This document shows positions 55,233 to 63,237 of a DNA stretch of 64,000 nucleotides, in pieces; position 1 is the first letter of the stretch; every line of letters starts with the position of its first letter. Where the stretch lies: IMG/VR virus record IMGVR_UViG_3300045256_000050, positions 180,987-244,986 of that record, one strand, 5' to 3'. The stretch comes from a virus. The notes beneath the pieces are model-generated. The model made no database searches. It had not been told where the DNA came from and saw only the letters and a list, made by a program, of their open reading frames with translations. The translations under genes and the position numbers were made by a program.

Positions 55233-57151
55233 TGAGCGAAGAAGCCCCACTACTCGGATCGGACTCGGCCGTCTTAGGCACGATGTCCATTGGTGAAACG
55301 GATGCCCAGACGGCGTACACCGCCGCCCTGGGTACGTCCGACTCCACGTTCGGGTACATGGTGATGGGCGTCCCGCCGACCACCGACGACAACTTCACTT
55401 CGATCCTCGGTATCGAAGCGTCCCGGCCCGCCAACATTGAACCCGCAGCAGTCGAAGACGCCGCCCGTTATGACGAAGTGGCGTCCGGTGGTGTGGTCGT
55501 CGGCGGTGGCAACCGGATTTACAACGAAGTCGGTTCTGGTGGTGTTCTCGGCGGCGGTACGGCTCGCTTCGGCCGGATCATTAACTCGGCCAACATCGTT
55601 AACGCATCCGGTGTGCGTGGCGGCGGCACGGCCCGCTTCAACTGGTTCGTCTACCGCACGGCGAGCGGCGGTGCCGTCGTCGGCGGGTTCAGCCCGGCCG
55701 AACACGGCATCATTCCGAGCGGCGGGGCCAAAGTCGGTGGCAGCTTCATCAACCAGCACATTCTGGCTCGTACTGCAACCGGCGGTGCCCGACCGGGTGG
55801 TTTGTGCATTAACACCGTTCGTTTGGTGTACACCGCTACGGGTGGTGCTAAGGGTGGCGGTATCGGTGATCCGACTTACACCCCAGGCGTGTTCGTCGGT
55901 GGTACGGCCACGAACACCCAGATCATGCCCCGTGTGGCATCGGGTGGTGGTCGTGTTGGCGGTACGGCCGTTCTCGGCGGTAACACAACCTTCGTGGCGG
56001 CGGGCGGTGCCCGTCCGGGTGGTACGGCTCGGTTCAACACCATCAAACCTGCTTTCGTTGCGAGCGGCGGTGCGGTTGTATCTGGTAGCGGTAACGATAC
56101 TGAAGATCATCCGGGGTTGTTCGGCGATGGCGGCGTGGTCGTCGGTGGTTCCGCAACTCGCCAGTTCTATGCGATGTGGGTCGCTACAGGCGGGGCACGG
56201 GTCGGCGGCTCGGTGCCCACCATTGAGTACATCTCCCAGGTCGCCACCGGCGGCGTGGTGTGTGCAGGTATTGCGGTTGTGGAGGCCGGGACGTTCACCT
56301 TCGGCGGGGCCGACGTGGGCGGATCGGCTACCATCCAGATCACGTCAAACAAGACGGGGACCGGCGGGGCTGTCTGTGCTGGTGTGTCTCTTACCCGACA
56401 CTTGTTACGGTATATCTCTACGGGCGGCGGCGTGTGCAGCGGCCATGCGAATCCGTTCGGCACGGCCCGAGACTACACGGCCACGGGCGGGTTCCGGGCT
56501 GGCGGACCGCTGGTTCTGTTCTCGATCTTCAACATCCGCCCGCAAGGTGGGGCACGGCCCGGCGGCACCGCCATCCCAAACACGACCATCAGAACTTCTG
56601 GTGGAGCGGTGTGTGCAGGTACGGCCCGAGTTGTTAAAGTCCAAGTTGCCCAGACATCGGGCGGCGTGGTCTGCGGCGGTGCTACGCAGCCGATCAGTTA
56701 CATTGGCACCTACGGCGGGGCTGTGGTCAGCGGCCAAGCCACCATCAACAACTTCATGTATCGGACGGCCTCGGGCGGTGCGGTGTGTGGGGGCACGGCT
56801 GTCGCCAGCTTGGTCACTGTTTCTTATGTCGCCTCGGGTGGTGCGGTGGCTGGCGGTTCGGGCGAATTCAAACGAGACACGTCGGGTCGAATCCGGTGTG
56901 AGCCGCCTGCCCTGGCCTGCCCGATCATCAAGGTGAAGCCGCCGGGTCGCCCGTGCGTCAAGGAGAAGGTGCTGCGTGGCGGCATCGTTCTGGCGGCGAC
57001 GGTGTGCAAGTACAACAAGAAGGTCGGGAAGCTGTTGAAAGACCCGGCCAACACCCAGACCATCACCCAAACGGCCATCGGCTTCAGTTCGGGCAACAGG
57101 TCTACACCGTACCAGCCGCCGGGCACCCCGAAACCGGGACAGCCGCTCTGA
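55232..57151 (+). CDS. Gly-rich repeat fibre-like protein 3
   Basis: 639 residues, starting MSEEAPLLGSDS; its ATG overlaps the preceding stop (TAATG). Residues 80-560 contain about 24 [ST]-GG-[AV]-xx-[GS]-G repeats of roughly 20 residues. The end has Cys and basic residues (RCEPPALACPI, GRPCVKEKV). Longest of the three repeat proteins. Its codons for the repeats vary, so the array is old. Likely adhesin or fibre. Confidence 0.8.
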   Translation: MSEEAPLLGSDSAVLGTMSIGETDAQTAYTAALGTSDSTFGYMVMGVPPTTDDNFTSILGIEASRPANIEPAAVEDAARYDEVASGGVVVGGGNRIYNEVGSGGVLGGGTARFGRIINSANIVNASGVRGGGTARFNWFVYRTASGGAVVGGFSPAEHGIIPSGGAKVGGSFINQHILARTATGGARPGGLCINTVRLVYTATGGAKGGGIGDPTYTPGVFVGGTATNTQIMPRVASGGGRVGGTAVLGGNTTFVAAGGARPGGTARFNTIKPAFVASGGAVVSGSGNDTEDHPGLFGDGGVVVGGSATRQFYAMWVATGGARVGGSVPTIEYISQVATGGVVCAGIAVVEAGTFTFGGADVGGSATIQITSNKTGTGGAVCAGVSLTRHLLRYISTGGGVCSGHANPFGTARDYTATGGFRAGGPLVLFSIFNIRPQGGARPGGTAIPNTTIRTSGGAVCAGTARVVKVQVAQTSGGVVCGGATQPISYIGTYGGAVVSGQATINNFMYRTASGGAVCGGTAVASLVTVSYVASGGAVAGGSGEFKRDTSGRIRCEPPALACPIIKVKPPGRPCVKEKVLRGGIVLAATVCKYNKKVGKLLKDPANTQTITQTAIGFSSGNRSTPYQPPGTPKPGQPL

Positions 57152-57208
57152 TTTTCCTTTACTGAGGGCAGATCGAGGGTACAATCCTCCTTAACTGGAG
57201 GGCAAGCG

Positions 57209-58267
57209 ATGCAGTTCCGCATGTACCACACGAGCTACGATTTCGCCAAGATCGTCGGCGACGTTGCCGGGCAGAAGATGCCCGCCGTGGACAACTTCTA
57301 CAAGTTCGCCATCAACTCCGAGTGGCAGCGGCGGGCCGCTCAGCAGTCGCTTCACTCCTTCCTCTCGCCCAACAACCAGAACGCCCGAGCGGCTGAAATC
57401 AATCAGTTGATCGCCGAGTCGTCCTGGTACGAGAACGGCAAGCCGTACTACAACCTGCACCCTCGCATGATCGACGTGTTCGGCCGTGCCAAGCTGAACT
57501 TCCCCAGCAAGTACATCGAGTTCCCGTTCCAGACCGTCGCCGTCAACTTCGCCCTCGAAGACGACACGTTCAAGCTCGACGAGACGCACCGTCTCCAGTC
57601 GTGCCTCGTCTTCCGTGGCAAGGTCCGTGATCCGCTCAAGCCGATCCCGGAACACGAGCCGAACTGCATCATGATCTACATGGACTGGAACGAGCGGCAC
57701 AAGTCGGAGGTTTACAGCGAACACAAGCGGCGCACGTTCACGCTGGGCGAGCCGATCATGACGTGGCGGCGGTGGACGTGGGACGCCGACGAGACGGTGG
57801 ACGACGCCCTGAACCGGCTGCCGATGGATTTGTCGATGGCGAAGGGCATCCGCATTCCCGACGCCATGATCGAGAAGGCGATCAAGCTCGTCGTCTCGGT
57901 GGCTTTCTTGCACAAAGACGAAAGCCCCATCGTCGTCCCGCACCTGCTCAACCGGGACGCCAAGCAGTTGCGTCTGCGTGAGGCGGCGGACCGGACAATT
58001 AAAGAACTCCACGACAAGGCGGCGAAGGAGCGTGGGGCACGGGGTTGGCTGGTCGGGTCGGAGGAAATGTTCGACCACGGGCACATCGGCCCGGCCCCGG
58101 AGCAAGAGGAACACAAGGTCACGGGCCGGGAGCTACAGTTCGCCCACATCGTCTCGGGTTACTGGAAGCTCTGCCGGTACGGCCCTAAGATGGAGTCCGG
58201 CCGGGTGCGGTGGATCATGCCTCACGTCCGTGGCTGGGGCAAACCCTTCAAACACGAAGAGGAATAA
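57209..58267 (+). CDS. Hypothetical protein with WxPHxRG-type C-terminus
   Basis: 352 residues, starting MQFRMYHTSYDFAK after CTGGAGG. Soluble, helical, with a C-terminal motif YWKLCRYGPKMESG and RWIMPHVRGWGKPF that recurs in phage and mobile-element proteins of unknown function (from memory). No membrane span. Coupled by spacing (one base) to the next gene. Confidence 0.65.
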   Translation: MQFRMYHTSYDFAKIVGDVAGQKMPAVDNFYKFAINSEWQRRAAQQSLHSFLSPNNQNARAAEINQLIAESSWYENGKPYYNLHPRMIDVFGRAKLNFPSKYIEFPFQTVAVNFALEDDTFKLDETHRLQSCLVFRGKVRDPLKPIPEHEPNCIMIYMDWNERHKSEVYSEHKRRTFTLGEPIMTWRRWTWDADETVDDALNRLPMDLSMAKGIRIPDAMIEKAIKLVVSVAFLHKDESPIVVPHLLNRDAKQLRLREAADRTIKELHDKAAKERGARGWLVGSEEMFDHGHIGPAPEQEEHKVTGRELQFAHIVSGYWKLCRYGPKMESGRVRWIMPHVRGWGKPFKHEEE

Positions 58268-58268
58268 C

Positions 58269-58775
58269 ATGGGGGTCAGCATGCACACCTACGTCGGGCC
58301 TTACGTCGAGTGTCACACGAGCGAAGTCGAAGTGGATGCGAAGATGCGGGCCTGCACTCGTGGGCCGACTTGTTCGCAGCACGAGCGGGAAGTCCACGAC
58401 CGGCAACGGAAGTTCTGCCCTCAGTGCGGCAGCCCGATTGGTGAAGTGACGTACAAGACGAAGCAGAAGAACGTCGTGGCGAACTGGCTGCGGGAGGAGA
58501 TCAACGAAGACCTGTCGAACGTCAGCAACGACACGTTCTTCAACCAGCGGTCACGAGACAACGGCATCGACACCTGGATCGCCAACAAGAAGTTCACCGG
58601 CCGGAACTGCTGGCTGGACGAGGCGTCGTATGTCGGCGAGATCACGATTGACAACATCGTCCGGGAGACGGAAGAGTTCCGGGTCAAGTTCGCCGACGCC
58701 CTCCGGGTGTTCCGTGAGAAGTACGGCGACGGCAAGTGCATCGTGAAGTGGGGTATCGTCCACTACTGGAGTTAA
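58269..58775 (+). CDS. Phage hypothetical protein with zinc-knuckle-like motif
   Basis: 168 residues, starting MGVSMHTYVGPYVEC. CTRGPTCSQHE and FCPQCGSPI suggest a zinc site, followed by an alpha/beta domain. The HTYVGPYVEC beginning is common in phage proteins of unknown function. Followed directly by a strong terminator. Confidence 0.65.
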   Translation: MGVSMHTYVGPYVECHTSEVEVDAKMRACTRGPTCSQHEREVHDRQRKFCPQCGSPIGEVTYKTKQKNVVANWLREEINEDLSNVSNDTFFNQRSRDNGIDTWIANKKFTGRNCWLDEASYVGEITIDNIVRETEEFRVKFADALRVFREKYGDGKCIVKWGIVHYWS

Positions 58776-58780
58776 ACGAA

Positions 58781-58816
58781 AAAGCCCGGCCGCTCGGAGG
58801 AGAGCGGCCGGGCTTT
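58781..58816 (+). terminator. Bidirectional terminator
   Basis: AAAGCCCGGCCGCTC-GGAGGA-GAGCGGCCGGGCTTT: a 15-bp perfect stem between the rightward gene ending at 58775 and the leftward coiled-coil gene ending at 58827. Confidence 0.93.
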
Positions 58817-58826
58817 CGTAGCGAAG

Positions 58827-59726
58827 TTACTTCGTCTTGGCAGGAGCGGTGACGCCCGTGTCCACGACTCGTTGCAACGCCACTGCAACATCTCGGCCGG
58901 AGGCCGACTGCAACGCTTGGGAGGCAACTTCCTTCGCATCGCTTCTTGCCTGGGCCAGTTGGGCTTGCAGGTCTTTGATCTGGTCTTGTAGGGACGTGAT
59001 CGTCTCGTCCATCGCCGATACCCGAATCTGGTGCAGGTTCTTCTCGGCGTCGAAGTCCTTCTTGAGCAGTGCCATCTCGTGATCGTACTGCTTCTTCAGG
59101 GTGTTGCTGAGGACCGCTTCGGCCTTCGCCACTTCCGTCTTCAACCGCTGATCGAAGCCAGCGACCTGTGCCTGGAGGTTGGTGAACTCCTGCTCCTTAG
59201 CCTTGATGGCGGCATCCCGCTCCTTCCAGCTACGCTCCAGGGTTTCACTGCGTAGAGCCTCGTCCCGCTTCTTCTTGTTCATCTCGGCGTCGAACTCGTC
59301 GTACTGCTTCTTCTTCAGTTGCTCGAAGTTGTAACGGTACTCGTCCTCGGCCCGCTGGAGACGGCGGTTCCGCTCGTTTTCCTCTTCGTCCCACTCCTGC
59401 TCACGCTCGTTACGCTGAGCGTTCCACTCCTGCTGCTCTGCCTCACGCTGGGCCTTCATGTCGTCCAGGGTGACGGCTTCGCTCTCGATGTTGTGGAGTT
59501 CCTTGAGCCGCTGGTTCTTGAGGGCGATTGCCGTCTCAAGGTTCTGCATCTCTTGAATCTTGCTCGACAGGGCACCGCTCAGGTTAGCCAGCGATTCTTG
59601 AACAGAAACCTGCAAGGTGCCGACTTCTGCGATCACGGACTGAAGGTTAAGACCCTTCACTGAATCAAGCACAGCCTGTGCTTCGGTTGCTTCGATCTTT
59701 TTGTTCTTGTTGCCTTTGGTAGCCAT
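58827..59726 (-). CDS. Coiled-coil protein
   Basis: 299 residues, starting MATKGNKNKKIEA after AAAGGAAAC. Residues 60-260 are almost entirely long helices with heptad spacing (EQEWDEEENERNRRLQRAED, QLKKKQYDEFDAEM), and the ends are Ser/Ala-rich. It likely forms a rod or filament, or a scaffold. Function not assigned; phage head-assembly scaffold is one possibility. Confidence 0.75.
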   Translation of the reverse strand: MATKGNKNKKIEATEAQAVLDSVKGLNLQSVIAEVGTLQVSVQESLANLSGALSSKIQEMQNLETAIALKNQRLKELHNIESEAVTLDDMKAQREAEQQEWNAQRNEREQEWDEEENERNRRLQRAEDEYRYNFEQLKKKQYDEFDAEMNKKKRDEALRSETLERSWKERDAAIKAKEQEFTNLQAQVAGFDQRLKTEVAKAEAVLSNTLKKQYDHEMALLKKDFDAEKNLHQIRVSAMDETITSLQDQIKDLQAQLAQARSDAKEVASQALQSASGRDVAVALQRVVDTGVTAPAKTK

Positions 59727-59810
59727 TGTAGTTTCCTTTCGGTTGTTGACAGTTGTAGGTTGTTTTCGTAACATGCGATCAGAAACTTGAGCGGGGGTTG
59801 TAAATAAAAC

Positions 59811-60443
59811 ATGACTAGCTTCAAAGAGTTCTTCGAGGCCAACGACCCGATGACGGGCATCCCGCACACCGTCAAGACGGCGACCGTGCCCGCCCCCGCA
59901 ACACCGCCCGCTCCTCGCAACACGATGACGCAACAGATGGATCAGCGTGTCCAGACGGGCAAAGGCTACGAGGCCAAGATTATTCAGAAGCTCATCTCGG
60001 GCGGGCTGAAGATCACGCCCGTGACCGGCCGACAGGACATGTTCGATAAGATCGACGGCATCTGGGAGAACGGCCCGGCCGGGTCCGGCGGGATGCAGAT
60101 CAAGTACCGTGACAGCGGCTACGACATCCTGATGGAAGTTCGGAAGGGTAGCAACCCAGGCCGGGACATGGTGGGCAAGAGCGTGTACTACACGGTCGTC
60201 CCGAAGGACGGTGAGTTCGCCTACATCTTCAAGACGGTGGACTTGAAGAAGCTGGTGCAGGACGCATTGAATGAGCTACAGCAGGACGGCGGCTTCGGCG
60301 GGAAGCGGGAGTTTCATTCGAGCGATCAGGTCGAACTGCGGCAGACCCGTGACCCGGCCGACAACACGCCGAAAATCATGGCCTTCATCCCGATTGACGT
60401 GCCTGTTCCGATTCGCCGCCAGCGAGTCAACCTGTTCAAATAA
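59811..60443 (+). CDS. Possible PD-(D/E)XK nuclease with capsid-targeting-like start
   Basis: 210 residues. It begins MTSFKEFFEANDPM, like T4 internal-protein leaders. After a Pro-rich linker comes a basic domain with FDKIDGIWENGPAG and MQIKYRDSG, which fit the D...(E/Q)xK pattern of PD-(D/E)XK nucleases, followed by ILMEVRKGSNPG. A nuclease packed in the head is possible. No strong RBS. Assigned by motif only. Confidence 0.55.
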   Translation: MTSFKEFFEANDPMTGIPHTVKTATVPAPATPPAPRNTMTQQMDQRVQTGKGYEAKIIQKLISGGLKITPVTGRQDMFDKIDGIWENGPAGSGGMQIKYRDSGYDILMEVRKGSNPGRDMVGKSVYYTVVPKDGEFAYIFKTVDLKKLVQDALNELQQDGGFGGKREFHSSDQVELRQTRDPADNTPKIMAFIPIDVPVPIRRQRVNLFK

Positions 60444-60470
60444 AAAACGCCGGGTTCAGCCCGGCGTTTT
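60444..60470 (+). terminator. Terminator
   Basis: AAAACGCCGGG-TTCAG-CCCGGCGTTTT directly after the nuclease-like gene; in the opposite direction it overlaps the end of the minus-strand gene at 60456. Confidence 0.9.
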
Positions 60471-60626
60471 CGTTATCATCCAGAGGATGAACAGGCTCAC
60501 CATCCAGAAGATCATTAAGCCCAAGTCCTGTTTCCACGACAGCATTCGGTACAACTCTCGGTCGAGCCAATCCATCATAGCTCCGGCCACTTTTGCCGCA
60601 CGAGAGGGATGTCTATCTTTTTCCAT
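60456..60626 (-). CDS. Small single-span membrane protein
   Basis: 56 residues, starting MEKDRHPSRAAK after AGGAGG. One hydrophobic segment (LGLMIFWMVSLFILWMI) near the end. The start is 52 bases inside the upstream gene. Its stop lies within the terminator stem. Could act in lysis, but unassigned. Confidence 0.55.
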   Translation of the reverse strand: MEKDRHPSRAAKVAGAMMDWLDRELYRMLSWKQDLGLMIFWMVSLFILWMITKTPG

Positions 60627-60901
60627 CCTGCCTCCTGGTTGAGTGCCCTGGCTCTTGCTTTCTCCAGCCGCTCGTCTTCGATCTTCGGGACCAACTCGGC
60701 CCACAGGGCGTCCAGGTTCATCTCCTGCCAGTTCTCCACCGACACTTTGAGTAAGCGTGCGGCGTCAACGGCCCGGATGTACCTATTCCCCTTTCGCAGC
60801 ACCATTCCCCAGAGGGAGTCGTGCCACTCGGTCCAGTTCTCTGCGAGGTACTTGTCTTGCTCCTCGGGAGATAGCTTTCTGAAGTCTTCCGGGGTCATCA
60901 T
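60575..60901 (-). CDS. Hypothetical protein
   Basis: 108 residues, starting MMTPEDFRKLSPEEQD (ATG at 60901, TGATG overlap with the previous stop). Helical: EEQDKYLAENWTEWHDS, LWAELVPKIEDERLEKARAR. No motif identified. Part of an overlapping operon of small genes. Confidence 0.6.
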   Translation of the reverse strand: MMTPEDFRKLSPEEQDKYLAENWTEWHDSLWGMVLRKGNRYIRAVDAARLLKVSVENWQEMNLDALWAELVPKIEDERLEKARARALNQEAGWKKIDIPLVRQKWPEL

Positions 60902-61317
60902 CACCAACCTCCAACATGCGAGTCGTAGTATTCCACCACGACGTTGTACACCTTCTGGTGTCCTTTTAGCTCCGGGAAGCCGCTCACGTCGAACGTGGCC
61001 CGAATGAGGTAGCTCCGGTGCGGGTAGGTCATTCGCTGGTCACGCTGGATGGTGCAGTGCGGTTCGAGGAGTTTTTCCAGCCCGTCCCAATCGTCGTACT
61101 GGCAGCGACTCGTGAAGAGTTCGTAGTTGATGTGGAAGGGTGAAATGGGTGGGACGTGTCCCACGCCCCACTGGCCGTAGCCCTCGTACCTTTCACTAAA
61201 AGCAACGCCGCTAAGCTCCTTCAGCTTAGCGGCGGCTCTAATCGCCCACGCATGGTCGGCGAGTCGTTCGTGTTTCATCTGCTCGTAGGCAGCTTCCAGT
61301 TCTTGTTGCGTAAACAT
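60901..61317 (-). CDS. Hypothetical protein
   Basis: 138 residues, starting MFTQQELEAAYEQMK (ATG overlapping the previous TGA). An N-terminal helix is followed by a beta-rich middle (YGQWGVGHVPPISPFHINYE, YLIRATFDVSGFPE). Fold unknown. Translated in chain with neighbours. Confidence 0.6.
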   Translation of the reverse strand: MFTQQELEAAYEQMKHERLADHAWAIRAAAKLKELSGVAFSERYEGYGQWGVGHVPPISPFHINYELFTSRCQYDDWDGLEKLLEPHCTIQRDQRMTYPHRSYLIRATFDVSGFPELKGHQKVYNVVVEYYDSHVGGW

Positions 61318-61736
61318 CACTTCAAATGGCGAGCCATTGCCTTTCCAAAAGATTCGTCGCTGTACCAGCCGGTTTCACCCTTGTCGTAGTTGTGGCAGCC
61401 GAAATACTTGTCGGGGTCGCCCTCGACGGTGTACCGGGCCACCCAGCCGGATTCTTCATCCTTGTAGTCCACGTTCGGGTTGTCCCATGTCTCGTAAACC
61501 ACTTCGAGCTTGGCGATCAGGATTTCTTTGCCGTTCCGTTTCTTGAACAGCTTGTCGCCCCGCCGCTTGATCCCCTTCACGCCGTCGAACTCGGACAGAG
61601 CCTTGTCTACGGTTTCTTGGAGCGTCTTGCGACGTGCCTCTTCGTACTTGCGTGAGGCTTCTTCTCTCTCCTCACGCTTCTTCTGCTCGGCCTTCTGCTT
61701 CTTGATCTCTTCTTTGGCGAAGTCCAGTGCGCTCAT
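61317..61736 (-). CDS. Hypothetical protein with charged helix
   Basis: 139 residues, starting MSALDFAKEEIKKQK. The first 55 residues are a Lys/Glu/Arg helix, then a beta region (RYTVEGDPDKYFGCHNYDKG). ATG overlaps the upstream stop (ATGA). Unknown. Confidence 0.6.
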   Translation of the reverse strand: MSALDFAKEEIKKQKAEQKKREEREEASRKYEEARRKTLQETVDKALSEFDGVKGIKRRGDKLFKKRNGKEILIAKLEVVYETWDNPNVDYKDEESGWVARYTVEGDPDKYFGCHNYDKGETGWYSDESFGKAMARHLK

Positions 61737-61990
61737 ACGGCCCTCTTCTTTCCCAGCACTTCGCTGGTGTAGTCGAGCTTGTTGGAGTGCCCGCCGTCGC
61801 TGTGATAGAGCGACAGGAAGTTCCCCTTGATCTCGACTTCGATGTCCTCGGCGGCGAGGCGGTAGTCGGTGAACTCCGACCTGTCCGCCTCGTTGTAGAC
61901 CCGGAAGAAGTATTCCTTGCTGAAGGGGTTGTAGAGTAAGAACCCCGTCACGCCTTCGGCCGACACTTCTTGGAGAGGAATGTTGTTCAT
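61733..61990 (-). CDS. Small hypothetical protein
   Basis: 85 residues, starting MNNIPLQEVSAEG after AGGAGTACACG. FFRVYNEADRSEFTDYRLAAED has the look of a common small phage protein. Follows the operon pattern with ATGA overlaps on both sides. Confidence 0.6.
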   Translation of the reverse strand: MNNIPLQEVSAEGVTGFLLYNPFSKEYFFRVYNEADRSEFTDYRLAAEDIEVEIKGNFLSLYHSDGGHSNKLDYTSEVLGKKRAV

Positions 61991-62205
61991 CGTGTACTCC
62001 TGGCCCGCCCGTTTTCGACGAGCCATGCCCAGATTTCGTAGGAATCAACGCCGTTCATCCAACCCGGCACCCAATCCTCGGCAGAGCCGCCACCGGGCGT
62101 CGGGAAGTACCATAGCTGGGCGTTCTCGCCGCAGCCGCAGTATTCGTCGCAGTAGTTAAGGCCGGTTATCGCCGAGATGCTGCATTTCCAATACCGGGGC
62201 AGCAC
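61987..62205 (-). CDS. Small hypothetical protein, start uncertain
   Basis: About 72 residues from a GTG at 62205, reading VLPRYWKCSISAITGLN and ending WLVENGRARSTR. Cys-rich middle (YCDEYCGCGE) suggests a metal site. Its 5' part overlaps the previous gene by about 50 bases in another frame, and no good RBS is present. Another start cannot be excluded. Confidence 0.45.
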   Translation of the reverse strand: MLPRYWKCSISAITGLNYCDEYCGCGENAQLWYFPTPGGGSAEDWVPGWMNGVDSYEIWAWLVENGRARSTR

Positions 62206-62407
62206 GTCCTTCCGTAAGCTGGAAGAACGCTTCGACGCCGACCTTTTCGATTTCTTGACGGACTTTTTCTTGCCAACCTTTGCGTTGGCGTTCTTTGAGA
62301 TGGTGGAGGAGTTCTTCGGCGGGGATTTCGTACTCGAAGACGACTTCATCGGGGTCCATCCCTTGCAGTGCGTCAAGCAAATCCTTTGCTTGTACTTGAA
62401 CTTTCAT
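62156..62407 (-). CDS. Small hypothetical protein
   Basis: 83 residues, starting MKVQVQAKDLLDAL. DALQGMDPDEVVFEYEIPAEELL is an acidic helical start found in several phage proteins, and the middle is helical. The ATG lies two bases after the tRNA discriminator. RBS weak, so expression may depend on tRNA processing. Confidence 0.6.
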   Translation of the reverse strand: MKVQVQAKDLLDALQGMDPDEVVFEYEIPAEELLHHLKERQRKGWQEKVRQEIEKVGVEAFFQLTEGRAAPVLEMQHLGDNRP

Positions 62408-62409
62408 AG

Positions 62410-62483
62410 TGCCGTCGGCGAGAGTTGAACTCGCAACATTCAGATTCTAAGTCTGACGACTCTGCCAGTTGGTCTACGACGGC
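62410..62483 (-). tRNA. tRNA with UAG anticodon, short variable loop
   Basis: Minus strand: acceptor GCCGTCG/CGACGGC (perfect), D-arm with GAC...GTC, anticodon stem TCAGA/TCTGA, loop CTTAGAA (anticodon UAG, codon CUA, Leu), variable loop ATGTT, T-arm GCGAG-TTCAACT-CTCGC, discriminator A. Total 74 bases without CCA. Leu tRNAs normally have a long variable arm; this one does not, so its charging identity is open. Confidence 0.88.
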
Positions 62484-62666
62484 AAGGGCGGCAGTTTTTG
62501 TAACCATCCGGGGCTGAACCCGGCAAGGACGTATGGGGCTTGTCTCCATCTGCCGCCTGTTCTCCCATTATCGGGTCGAGAAAAACTCGATGTTGAACAT
62601 CATTCGGAGTATAGCCGCCTACGTCAATGGCGTACCTTATATTAGCGTATTAGCCGCAGATTGCAA

Positions 62667-62994
62667 CTACAAATACGTCAGCTTCGCCTCGGTGTACTCG
62701 TCCACCAGCAGGCACCACTCCTCCAGTTCCCGCTGGACCGTTTTCTCCCACAAAGTCTGCTCGTCCTGCGACGGCATCTTCTTCTTGCGGTACTCGGCCC
62801 GGACCTGACGCATCGCCACCTTGCCCGCCAACGATGTCTCTTTGATACCGAAAATAGCCGGTCGGGAACTTGGTGCGTGCGGCCTCGCACAACCCGAGAA
62901 TCACCCGTTTGATCTCGGGTTGCTTCTCAAGCCACTCGACTCCTCGACGGAGTTCCTTGTCCAGTGAAGTGTGTTTACCTTTCTTATCACTCAT
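62667..62994 (-). pseudogene. Small phage protein with a one-base frameshift
   Basis: MSDKKGKHTSLDKEL (ATG at 62994) continues to KFPTGYF in one frame. The normal-looking continuation GIKETSLAGKVAMRQVRAE to a stop at 62667 is in the +1 frame. The join is a TTTT run (AAAA at 62851-62854 on the + strand); with three T the gene would be intact, about 108 residues. Read without correction the sequence turns Gly-rich and unlike protein. Sequencing error, mutation or programmed shift. Confidence 0.65.
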
Positions 62995-63060
62995 GGCGGC
63001 ACCAGGATGTATTGTAGGAGAAAAACCCGAAATCACAACGCTTCCTTCACCCATTCTACA

Positions 63061-63081
63061 CGATGTTATCGTATAACATCG
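63061..63081. repeat. Perfect palindrome and ATAACATC repeats before a tnpB gene
   Basis: CGATGTTAT-CGT-ATAACATCG, 9-bp stem. The GATGTTAT/ATAACATC unit recurs at 63105, 63230 (just before the ATG) and 63811. This may mark the left end of the second TnpB element or an operator. The 243-base gap 62995-63237 has no gene. Confidence 0.55.
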
Positions 63082-63237
63082 GCGTCGAACTTACAAAAAG
63101 GAGAGATGTTATGAAAAGGAAGGGTTAGCGAACAGTTGAACCGAAATCTGGGTAAATCTACGGAAACCTCAAGGAAAATCTTTCCAAATTCGTGATTTCC
63201 AGACCAGAAATTCAGGGTTAGCCCTCTAAATAACATC

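Noticed and set aside
55437-56936. 499-codon + frame inside fibre protein 3
   Set aside because: Shifted frame within the Gly-rich repeats; the Arg/Pro/Ser-rich translation follows from GGC/GGT codons.
62650-63054. Uninterrupted 134-codon reading of the frameshifted gene
   Set aside because: After residue 70 the reading turns Gly/Ala/Val-rich and unlike protein, while the +1 frame gives a normal helical sequence to a stop.
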